Assembly: GCA_023105745.1 (NCBI GenBank)
Contig: JALGQZ010000018.1
Coordinates: forward strand, 21,660,132 to 21,724,131
From: Austropuccinia psidii
Taxonomy: Eukaryota > Basidiomycota > Pucciniomycetes > Pucciniales > Sphaerophragmiaceae
Direction of reading: 5' to 3'
DNA length: 64,000 nt
Shown here: positions 38,695 to 48,043 of the stretch, one piece after another
Layout of the letters: each line of letters opens with the position of its first letter
How positions within the stretch are numbered: the stretch's first letter is position 1
Position numbers and translations under genes: made by a program
Notes under the pieces: generated by a model
What the model was told of the DNA's origin: nothing
What the model saw: only the letters and a program-made list of their open reading frames with translations
The model's database searches: none

Positions 38695-40124
38695 TGTCAG
38701 GATGATACTATGATAAAGGTATAACTAGGCTAATTGCAGCTTTAACTGTGTATGTGACACGGCACAAAATGATTTAAAAAAGGTTTATAAAGGTTTATAA
38801 TGAGATAAAAGGGTTCTACTATTGAGAAATAGTGGTGGTGAGCGCTATTGAGAACCCTGGGTGCAGGCTTTATCTGTTGGATTACAATAATAAAGTCTAC
38901 AATAATTAAAGATTATAATTATACCTGATTATTTAACCAAGAGTAAAGCTGTTTTTGACAGTTTACTATGTAGGTTATTCAAGAGCAGGATGAGGAAAGG
39001 CTTTTGGCTGTGAAAAGCTCTCCTTTTATCCTAAAATTGAGGTGGAAAGCCTGCTAGACCTTTCCACGTAGAGGAAGTGAAGATTTTTCACTCTCTATGA
39101 CAGGCTTGTGGTTTGCAAACAACCTGTATACCCTGTATTGGGCTCAGATGTGGTTTTGAAACCACATCTGGGCAGTTTTCACCAATACAGGGTGAAAATT
39201 TTCATCTGGGGACCTCACAGCCTGATTCTGACGTGTATGACGCGTAGAATGCTGTACAGAAACTGTATGGGACCCCAGTATTGACTGACATATGAGGTAT
39301 TGAAGTAAAAACATGCTTCTTTGTCTATTTGACACCCCATATTCATGGTTATGGGATATTATCCCATGGTAAGGCTGTATCTGACAGCAGGTGGGATTTT
39401 GACCTTAAAATGGTCATAACTCTGTCCGTTTTTGAGATATCAAGCTCAAAGTTGGTTCATTGAATAGCTCTGTATGAGCTCTACACAATGGTACCCAACT
39501 TGACATGGTTATCATTAAATATGACAAAGTTATCCCATGTACAAGTATTTTTGTACATTGGCGTGGTCTGGTCAAAAGCTGTATTAAGCTTGTTTGGCCA
39601 ATAACGTCTGTTGTAGTTGAGCTATGAGGAAATGGATGGCACCATCAGATAGACCTGATTGTGCTCTTTCCAAAAAGACCCCACTTTAGGTATCTCACAC
39701 TAAAACTGTAAAAGCTAGATGAGAGGTGAATGTTTTGTTCACCCTTATTTGGTCTGAATTTGACCATCACTCAAGTAATACTGGTGCTAGCTCAGTTTGG
39801 CTGGTACCATTGGATAGCCCTGGCTTAGAGCTTCATTTTGAATACCCATTTGATGGGGTTAAGCCTCTCCTTCTAGATTTTAGATGAGAGGTGAAAATTA
39901 AGGTTTATGCTCAGCAATAACTTTGGGCAGGAATAACTTTGCTATTTCTTGTTCTATGGTGATGGGACTTATATTTTCAGAAAGAGGTGAGTTTCCTCTT
40001 TTTTCTGATACCTTTTGAGCTAATTTGGCTCAGCTCCATGTTTTGGTGGTATTTTGGCTATACCATTGGTTTATGGTATTTTGGCTGTCATGCTTGTGCT
40101 CTGGTTTTGAGTCACAGGCTGACA
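38695..40124 (-). repeat. 3' LTR of element C (family-2 relative)
   Basis: 1,430 bp. Minus strand TGTCAGCCTGTGACTCAAAA...ATCCTGACA. It shares its ends, the polypurine tract and several internal blocks with element B LTRs but is clearly a different subfamily. The 5' LTR would lie beyond position 64000. Confidence 0.85.
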
Positions 40125-40138
40125 TACCCTCCCTCTAA
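40125..40138 (-). other. Polypurine tract of element C
   Basis: Minus strand TTTAGAGGGAGGGTA directly precedes TGTCAG of the 3' LTR, nearly the same as in element B. Confidence 0.8.
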
Positions 40139-40148
40139 AAAAGGCTCA

Positions 40149-40659
40149 TCATTGTTGAGACTGTTCAGTCCTCCTAGAGGCTCTGAATCTCCTTAGATGA
40201 AGGTTCCCATCTGGTATGGCATCTTCTGCCAACCATTTGTCTTTGTCAGCTGTCTGGTTCTTGAATCTGACTAGATATTGTCTCTGATCCTTCCCATTGA
40301 GTATGATTTTTCTGGCCCTGATGATTTTACTCACAGGTCCAGGAGAGTCTTCTACTTCCACTATTTCTGGTGGAGTGATGTTTTTCTTCCTGGAGGGGAA
40401 TTTATCCTCTTCTGTTTGGAAGTATGGTTTGACCAGGCTTACTGGAAAGACTGGGTGTTTCCTAGAAAACTCCTCAGTGAGCTTGACCTCTACTGCATTC
40501 TTCCCTATCAACTTAATGATAGTGAAGGGCCCTACAAATAAGTCTCTCATTTTCTTGGGTCCTTTGAGATTGTTAAAGTTTAGTGTAGACACTAACACCT
40601 GGTCCCATGCCTTGAAGTCAGGTTCCATATGTGATTTGTCCCACCTCTGCTTATTATAC
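40149..40659 (-). pseudogene. pol: Pol C-terminus of element C, separated by element D
   Basis: The reading frame is open from the insertion edge at 40659 (YNKQRWDKSHMEPDF) through VLVSTLNFNNLKGPKKM, VGPFTIIKLIGKNAVEV and HPVFPVSLVKPY to a chromodomain-like end KWLAEDAIPDGNLHLRRF. It stops 24 bp from the 3' LTR. This is the C-terminal DNA-binding part of gypsy integrase plus its tail. It is cut off from the rest of pol (55733 onward) by the 15-kb element D, so it is not expressed as part of Pol. Confidence 0.88.
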
Positions 40660-43083
40660 TGTGGGAACTCCTCTTGTGTGGGATAAATGAGGCAGTACCT
40701 GGAAGGGGAAATTACAATAGAACAGTTTTGAATTGCTGTTCAAGATTGTAACCCTTGCTCTGCTTGTGTGTCAGAATAATCTGAACTGCCCTTCCTGAAA
40801 ATGCTGAATTATCTTGACTTGAGTTCACAATCAATTTATTTTATTTGATGGTGGCTTGTCAGAAAAGTATATTCAACAGACTCTATCAGACTTTGTTTGA
40901 TCTGGAAACAATGGTTAGTAGACCTTAACACAAATAAATAAAGATATAAAACTGGGAAAAGACTTTTGATTCCTTTACTGAGAACAGTAACACCTTGAGG
41001 GATTTCCAATTCTTGATGATAACACTGTTGATAATATGATAACTGATAATAACAAACACTACTATATTTTTTTTAAGGGTTTAATAATTTTATGATGATA
41101 ACCTGGGATAACAGACACTACTATTGTTCAATTTACTACTGAGCTTGGCTACTGAGTAAGGAACCTTGTCAATGGGGTGGATTTATAAAATAATGTAGAC
41201 CAACTGTTAACTACTATTATCTATAAAACACCCAGACAATGCTACTGAGCTTGGCTACTGAGCAGATTTAGGAATGGAGGTAGTCAATGAGATGAGTTTA
41301 TGAATTAAAGTAGACCAACTGTTAACTACTATGAATTATAAATCACTCAGACAGTGCTACTGAGCTTAGCTACTGAGAAGAATTTAGGAATGGGGTAAAA
41401 ATATCAATGGGATAGTCAATGAGTTTAATTTATAAATCAATGTAGACCAGCTGTTATCTACTATTAATTATATAAAGAAGACTCAGACAATGCTTCTGAG
41501 CTTAGCTACTGAGAAATAATAGGATGGATATAGTCAATGAGATGAGTTTATGAATTAAAGTAGACCAACTGTTAACTACTATTAATTATAAATCACTCAG
41601 ACAGTGCTACTGAGCTTAGCTACTGAGCAAAATTTAGGAATGGGGATGGGATAACTATACTGCTGAGCTTAGCTACTGAGTATTCCTAGAAAATTAGGAT
41701 AATGTGGATGGATGGAGGGGATTTCCCTCAGAAAAAATATTAAGAAGTTACGTTTTTGTGATGAGCCTCTGTCTAGGCCATGAGGAAAAAAGAATTGAGG
41801 GGGGGGAGGGGACCTCTATTTATAGTTTTTGGGGCCTCCATGGGAGTGTCAAAAAAAAGGGGACTTAGAATTTTTCAGGTCTCCAATCTGGGTTTTTGAC
41901 ATGTGACCTGTATTATGAAATAAGGTTTGGTGGTGTTGGATCATGAGACCTGTATTTTCAATTGAGTTCTTGAAATTGTGGGGAAATGATGTCATTTGAT
42001 TATGTAATCAATTGAGTTTCCTGGGATCCTTATCTCCATGATTAGTAATCCTAATTTAATTCCTGTTGATGATGTCATTTATGATGTCATTGATTATGTA
42101 ATCAATTGAGTTTCCTGGAATCCTTATCTCCTTGATTAGTAATCCTGGTTTAATTCCTGTTGATGATGTCATTGATTATGTAATCAATTGAAAGCCCTGG
42201 AATTCTTATCTCCCTGACCACTGTACTATAGTTTTTTCTGTATTATCCTGTCTTTTTCTGTAACTAGGTGTCCTGTAACTGTAACTGTAATACAGTACAC
42301 CCTTGTGAAACTTCTGTAATCTTGCTCTGAACCTTCTGTAGTACTACTGTGATATCTCTACTGTCTAATCTTGTCTTCCTAGCCTATTTTCTTTCACATT
42401 TCACACCATTTTACCATCTCTCTGTACCCTAAATGTTGAATTTCTTCCTTCTAACATCACAATGCTCACTCAAAGGAGTCATAGAATTGAATACACCTGT
42501 ACTTTTCTTGTTTCAATGATATACTAAGCCTGAATTAAACACTTTTCCTAGGTTTAACCCTCTAAATTTAATATTAATTTCCTTCTCAAAATTAATAGAA
42601 AGACTAATTTTCATCTGAATACCCAATTATACCTTTTTGTTATATAAATGAACTTTTAATTAATATTTATGACCCCTATTATGCTACAGCTCTGCCCTGA
42701 AATTTAATTCCATGCATCCTCATTGTAACTAGGACCTTCTGTGCTGTAGTATATGTTTGTTGATTTTTACTACCCACACTATTTAAAGAAAATTGATGTA
42801 AAATAAATTAAGAAATAAAAATATATAAAAAATAATAATTGTTTTAGGTCAGCCAATCCCTTGAAAGTTAATTCATCTGGGTGGTGAATTGGGGTGTCAC
42901 ATCATAATTGTCAAGTTCATTTATTAACAAAAGGAATTTATTGAGTTTTAATGGTGTTAGTCCTTCTTATAATTTATTTTGAAAAAAATAAATACTCTAA
43001 TATATTGGGAAAGACCTAAGGAAAATTGAAAAATATTCCTGCTTAATTTGTCCATTAATCCAAACTGGTACAGGTATACCACA
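40660..43083 (-). repeat. 3' LTR of element D
   Basis: 2,424 bp. Differs from the 5' LTR mainly by one extra tandem-repeat unit (four GTAGACC units, near 41196, 41311, 41442 and 41561) and a few substitutions. A TATA box (CTATAAATAG, minus) is at 41816-41825. Confidence 0.92.
41150..41690. repeat. Tandem repeat in the 3' LTR of element D (four units)
   Basis: Units of about 115-130 bp with the 'ctactgagcttagctactgag' type core (split in pieces here) and GTAGACCAACTGTTAACTAC. Four GTAGACC motifs are present, against three in the 5' LTR. Confidence 0.85.
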
Positions 43084-43101
43084 TCCCCCTCTCCATTTAA
43101 T
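43084..43101 (-). other. Polypurine tract of element D
   Basis: Minus strand ATTAAATGGAGAGGGGGA ends at the 3' LTR start TGTGG. A second copy of the same tract is at 44405-44421. Confidence 0.8.
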
Positions 43102-43840
43102 GCTGTCCCCAGCATTTCCAGTGAGGATTAAGGGACAAATACCCTGTCTTGAGTTTTCTTTGTTTATTTGAGTTAATTGATTTCTTTTGTTTTGAATAAA
43201 TTATTATTATTAATCCATGATAGAGATAATGCTTAGTGATGTTCTTTCTTGTATTATGGTAGTTATGAACTTGGTTTATTCTTGAGGGAGAAGTTATCCT
43301 AAAGAAAAAAACTGCAACTTCCATGAAAGTTTGTTGTGTTTCCTGATTGCAATTCTTTATACTGGTTTTTTCTTCATTCTTCTTCATTATTTTTAATTCC
43401 AAAGATATTTATTTTCTTTTTACAATATCCTTATTTCTTAACTTGCTGGTGTTTCTTCCATTTTTTTATCTTCTTTCTTGTTATTCTTCTTCTTCTTTAC
43501 TCTACATATTATCATCCTCTTTTTGATGAAAATATCTTTATCCCACAGTATATAAAATAATTGTGAGTTGATAAAATAAATTCCCCCTACCCCCCAAAAC
43601 TTAAAGATCACAAGGAGTGATGATAAGAAACAAGTTACCACCCCTTAATTTTAAAATATTGAGAGATTTCATTTTTTTTATATAAATTTTGTTGTTAAAG
43701 TTTCTTGAGGGTATTTTTACTTATTTATTTATTTATTTATTTATTTTTTTGAAATAATTTAGTGGTAAAGGTTTGATAATTCCCAATGGCCAAAATTGAT
43801 TTCTTGAGATGAATAATGAGGTTGAAAAAATCTTGATGAT
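43102..43840. other. T-rich noncoding segment of element D
   Basis: Sequence between the polypurine tract and the repeated motif array. Strongly T-rich on the plus strand, with a (TTTA)n run near 43720-43745. Short ORFs on both strands are compositional and not supported. Confidence 0.5.
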
Positions 43841-43841
43841 G

Positions 43842-44104
43842 CAGTTTAAGGTCATACTCAGGACCATTTCTTGAGTCTTGAATTTGTTTTGATAACTTCT
43901 TGAAAAGTGTAATTGATACAGTTTAAGGTCATGTCCAGGACCACTTCTTTATTATTGATTTTGCTTGATTAAATTAAATAAAATATGTTTTGGACAGTTT
44001 AAGGTCTTATCAAGGACCAATTATTTAGGAGTATGTTTGATTATTTTTAAGAAATAGATTTTTTAGACAGTTTAAGGTCTTATCAAGGACCCCTTCTGAT
44101 TATT

Positions 44105-44138
<34 letters not shown>

Positions 44139-44282
44139 AATTACTTGATGAAAGATAAAAAATGATTTAGAAAGTTTAAGGTCTTATCAAGGACCATATA
44201 TTGATATTTTTGTTTTGATATAATTCTTGATAAGAAATAATGATAATGATGATTTGTACAGTTTAAGGTCATGTCAAGGACC
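43842..44282 (+). repeat. Six spaced copies of a 24-bp motif
   Basis: CAGTTTAAGGTC, then 5-7 variable bases (mostly TTATCAA or ATGTCAA), then GGACC occurs at 43842, 43919, 43995, 44068, 44172 and 44259. Spacing is 73-77 bp for the first three steps, then 104 (stretched by a poly-T run of about 30) and 87. The motif is conserved while the DNA between copies is not, unlike a simple tandem array. Confidence 0.8.
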
Positions 44283-44404
44283 AATTCTTGAGGAAATTTT
44301 GTTGTTGTTGTTGATGTTTTTTTTTTTTTATTATTATTATTTTTACTTTTTTTTTTATGTTGTATTATTATATTCTGGAAATGTTGAGAGCTAGAAGGGT
44401 TTGA

Positions 44405-44476
44405 ACCCCTCTCCATTTAATAAAAAAAAATATTTTAATATAAAAAATATTAAAATATTTTTTATTTATTAAATGG
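44405..44476. repeat. Second polypurine tract copy with a long AT hairpin
   Basis: ACCCCTCTCCATTTAAT repeats the tract next to the 3' LTR. From CCATTT at 44413 to AAATGG at 44476 the sequence folds into a near-perfect hairpin with arms of about 29 bp, built on 'atattttaatat' and its complement. Confidence 0.7.
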
Positions 44477-44479
44477 TGC

Positions 44480-45240
44480 ATCAAAGATTTTATCCTTTTA
44501 TTTTTTTATTTTTTATTTTTATTTTTATTTTTTTTTTTATTATTATTATTTTTTTTTTTTTAATATTATTGTTATAAAAAATTTTTTTTTTTTTTATGTG
44601 AATTTAATTTATTTATTTATTTTCTTGATTTATTTGATCTTCTTTTAATATTAATTTATTTTATTTTTTTTATTTAAAGTTTCTTTTTAATTAATCTTTT
44701 TTTTTTTTAATATTAATTTAATTTAATTTTTTGTTTTTTATTTTAGATTATTTTTTTTTTATATTGTTATTTTAGTTTTAATTTAATTCAATTTAATTTT
44801 TTTTATATATATTTTTTTTATTTTAATTAATTAATTTTTTATTTTATTATTTTTTTTTATCTGTTTATTTTTAATATATTTTTTTATATTGTTATTTATT
44901 TTTTATTATTTTTTTTTAATTTTAATTTAATTAATTTAATTTAATTGATTATTTTTTTTTTTAAATTTTAATTTATTTTATTATGTATTATTATATATTT
45001 TTTTTATTTAAATTAATTAATTATTTTTTTTTTTTTATATTTTATTATATTTTTTTTTTTTTTTTTATTTTATTTTATTTTTTTTAATTCAATTCAATTT
45101 AATTTATATTTTTTATATTATTTTTTTTTTAAATTGAATTAATTAATTATTTTTTTTCTTTTTTTAATTTATTATAGTTTATTATTTTTTTTTAATTTAT
45201 TTTATTTTAATATATTTTTTTAAGGTTTTGAATTAAAAAA
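44480..45240 (+). repeat. Low-complexity T-rich tract
   Basis: About 760 bp made almost only of T and A with T runs and TTTA/TTAA units; G and C are very rare. No coding or structural signal other than strand asymmetry. Confidence 0.85.
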
Positions 45241-45289
45241 AATCAATACCAAAATAGCCGCGAGGCATTTTGGTTAATGAATATGCATT

Positions 45290-45682
45290 CAGCTGTGCAG
45301 CCGCACAGCTGACCTGTATTGTTGCCCCCGAAGCCACCCGCGCTTCGTATTTCTTCGTCGTCGTCGTCTTCTTCTTTTATTATTTTTTTTTTATTTTTTT
45401 ATTTTTTTTATGAATTAATTATTGAAAATAATAATAATATTATTATTATTATATTTTTTTTTAATTTATTTTGTATTGAGCCACTCTTCACAAATGAAGA
45501 GTGGCGTTCCGTTTTATTCCCTTGCCGATCGGATCTGTTGCTCGGTACGTCGTTTTCTTTCTTTTTATTTATTTATTTTTTTTTTTTTTCGATCAGCTGA
45601 CGATCTTTCTTTTTCTTCTGTTTTTTTTTCATAGATTTATGGTTTTGCCACTCTTCGGGAATGAAGAGTGGCATGTTTTCTT
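45290..45682 (+). other. GC-richer leader with paired hairpins, upstream of the antisense ORF
   Basis: A CAGCTGTGC-AGCC-GCACAGCTG type hairpin lies near 45290-45312. Two copies of GCCACTCTTC-N6-GAAGAGTGGC lie at 45480-45505 and 45647-45672. Both copies contain ATGAAGAGTGGC and are followed by possible splice donors (GTACGT near 45546; CAG then GTGAGT near 45703). Short GATCAGCTGACGATC-like palindromes follow each. It looks like an imperfect 170-bp duplication. Confidence 0.5.
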
Positions 45683-45768
45683 TTCTTCTTAATTTGTTTC
45701 CAGGTGAGTTACACCTTCTTTTCAATCCTTATCTCTTTTTTTTTAGATGATCAGCTGATGATCATTGT

Positions 45769-45799
<31 letters not shown>

Positions 45800-45886
45800 T
45801 GCCTTTGTTTCTTGGTGTCTCTTGTTTTTTTTTTTATTATTATCCTCATCTTCTCCTTTGCGCTTTTTTTTATTACTATTGTAACC

Positions 45887-46354
45887 ATGCCGTTCTGTCT
45901 CGAAATTGTCCGCTGTAGCCATGGTCGTCATCGGGTTATTCTAGGCCTCGACGAAATTAACTACTCTTTTATTTTACCGTTGAACGGAATGCCAACCTTC
46001 AACCTTCAGGCCATTTCAGAGCATCCCGATCCTACACCTATTGATCCAATTGCTAGTCATACTCCCAAAGCCTACGATTTGCCACCCGCTCTAAATTCGG
46101 TTCAAATCGACCGCAATCCTTGCCGACGACTTCGCTCCGTTAGTGCCCCATCTACTACGACGTCGATACACTCTTTGCCTCCTACGTTGCAAGAACCATC
46201 CACATCTCCTACCGCTGGCCGTCGCGAACACCATCTGCAGCAGGAGTTCGCGTACTACTTTCGGCTCTTCGATCAGGAGATGAACAATCTCCACGCTCAC
46301 ATGGAGCGATTTTTTTCTTCACCGCAACCCCAGCAATTACTCCTTTCAGTATGA
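45887..46354 (+). CDS. Antisense CpG-rich ORF of unknown function in element D
   Basis: Open from ATG at 45887 (context GTAACCATGC) for 155 codons: MPFCLEIVRCSHGRHRVILG, LDEINYSFILPLNGMPTFN, a proline/serine/threonine-rich middle, then a helix-like HHLQQEFAYYFRLFDQEMN segment. It runs opposite to gag of element D, is less AT-rich and rich in CpG, unlike its surroundings. The frame is also open 25 codons upstream, but those are hydrophobic poly-T codons. After the stop another frame stays open (YEQQIVRNSVQSC...), so a frameshift or splice is possible. A GTAAGT donor at about 46563 follows another open block. I do not recognise the protein. Confidence 0.45.
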   Translation: MPFCLEIVRCSHGRHRVILGLDEINYSFILPLNGMPTFNLQAISEHPDPTPIDPIASHTPKAYDLPPALNSVQIDRNPCRRLRSVSAPSTTTSIHSLPPTLQEPSTSPTAGRREHHLQQEFAYYFRLFDQEMNNLHAHMERFFSSPQPQQLLLSV

Positions 46355-46753
46355 GCAACAAATCGTTCGAAACTCCGTTCAGTCCTGTCTTCATTGGTAC
46401 CGTCACATGATTCAGTACGTTTTTTTTTTTTTTTTTTTTAATAAGGTAGCTGATATTGGGTGATATTCTTCCCCTTAATTTGTATATTAACCCCTTATCT
46501 AGTGCTGCGGTTTGACTCGCCGAGTCGCGTGAAGACGTACCGCCTTATTATTTTTAACCAATCGTAAGTTTTTTTTTTTGGTTATAATAATTATTATTTA
46601 TTTAATTTTTTTTTTTTTTTTTTTTAGTTTTTTTAGATCGATCGATGGTGGCCAGTGAATTTCTCTGAGCTGGTTTATTGTTTACGGTTTGGCGATCCAT
46701 TTTTTTTTTCTTTTTTTTTTATTTATAATAAAAACAAATAAATAATAAAAAAA

Positions 46754-47322
46754 GGGTGTTGGTAAACACACGTAAGCTTTTAGTAAAAACACGTAAGCCC
46801 TTACGTGTTTTTACTAAAAACTTACGTGTTTTTACCAATTTATGGTAAAAACACGTAATTATATGTTAAAAAGACATAAGGGGTGGTTTTTAAATGAAAT
46901 ATGCCTATTTATGGCATTTTTAAGGCCATTAATGGCATTATAAATGCAATAAAGGGCATTATTAATTCCATAAATGGAATTGTTAATGCCATTTATGGTA
47001 TTTTGAAGGCCATTAATGCCATTTATGGCATTGTTAAGGCCACAAATGACATTAACAATGCCATTTATGGAAATTTTAAGGCTATAAATGACATTAACAA
47101 TGCCATGACTGGCATTTTTAAGGCCATTAATGCCATTTATGGAATTATTAATGTCATTTATAGACTTACCAATTCCATAAATGGCATTTTTAATGGCATT
47201 TATAGCCTTAAAAATTCCATAAATGGCATTGTTATTGTCATTTTTGGGCCCGACATTTTTAGTAAAAACACGTAAGGGCTTACGTGTTTTTACTAAAAGC
47301 TTACGTGTGTTTACCAACACCC
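46754..47322. mobile_element. MITE with long terminal inverted repeats, hAT-like
   Basis: 569 bp. The ends GGGTGTTGGTAAACACACGT and its complement are part of inverted repeats about 65 bp long that also hold AGTAAAAACACGTAAG. The flank TAAAAAAA is duplicated (46746-46753 and 47323-47330), an 8-bp duplication as made by hAT transposases, though the A-run weakens this. The centre is an array of GGCATT/AATGCC palindromic units. Confidence 0.75.
46895..47250. repeat. Palindromic-unit satellite inside the MITE
   Basis: Irregular repeats of ATTTATGGCATT, TTTAAGGCCATTAATGCC and AATTCCATAAATGG. Since the units are near-palindromic and in a 3n register, both strands stay open (124 codons plus, 153 codons minus) with repeated Asn-Ala-Ile-Tyr-Gly-Ile-like peptides. 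These ORFs follow from the repeat and are not proposed as genes. Confidence 0.75.
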
Positions 47323-47330
47323 TAAAAAAA

Positions 47331-48043
47331 ACGGTTTTTTTTTTTTTTTTTTAATTATAATAATGGAAATGGAGAAAAAAAATAAAAAATATGTTTTTTT
47401 TCTTTTTTTTTATGATTATTTTTTATATTTATTGTTTTGTTTTTTTTATATGTATATATATATATTTTATTTTATTTTATTTTTTTGTGGTTTTTGGATA
47501 TTGGATAGAAAAAAAATTAAAAGAAATAAAAAAAATAAAAAATTGTTAATATATAAAAAAACTTGATGTGCCCCCCCTAAAACAATATGTGAGACAGACT
47601 TAAGTATTTAGCTTACAAACGTAAAATAAACCAAATAAATAAAAATAAATAAAAATAAAAAATAAAATAAAATAAATACATATAAATATAAATAATAAAA
47701 TAATTAACAAAAATTTTAAATAAAAGAAAATTGAAGTGAAATAAAATATAAGCTACAAAAATAAAATAAATTATAAATTATAAAAAAACAAATTGATTAA
47801 TCTAGAAATTAATTAAAAAAAATAAGTCATAAATAAATAAATTAAAATAAAATACAATATAAATAGATTCATTTATAATTTAAATTAAAATAATAAATTA
47901 TAACATAAAATAAAGTAGAAATTAAAATTAAAAGAAAATGAATAAATAAATAAAATAAAATAAAAATAAGATTAAAATTTAAAATAAGAGAATCATAAAG
48001 AAGTAAAAAAAAGACAAAAATTGAGTTAAGTAACAAGTCAGAA
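47331..48043. other. AT-rich noncoding segment, A-rich on the plus strand
   Basis: T-rich to about 47480, then strongly A-rich from about 47510 to 48010 (units such as AAATAAAATAA). No gene. It joins the end of ORF2 of element D. Confidence 0.6.

Noticed and set aside
43842..44282. CRISPR-like array (repeats with spacers of similar size)
   Set aside because: Eukaryotic retrotransposon context, imperfect repeats, unequal low-complexity spacers and no cas genes.
46859..47320. 153-codon and 124-codon ORFs in the MITE
   Set aside because: Explained by near-palindromic repeat units; both strands open at once argues against a protein.
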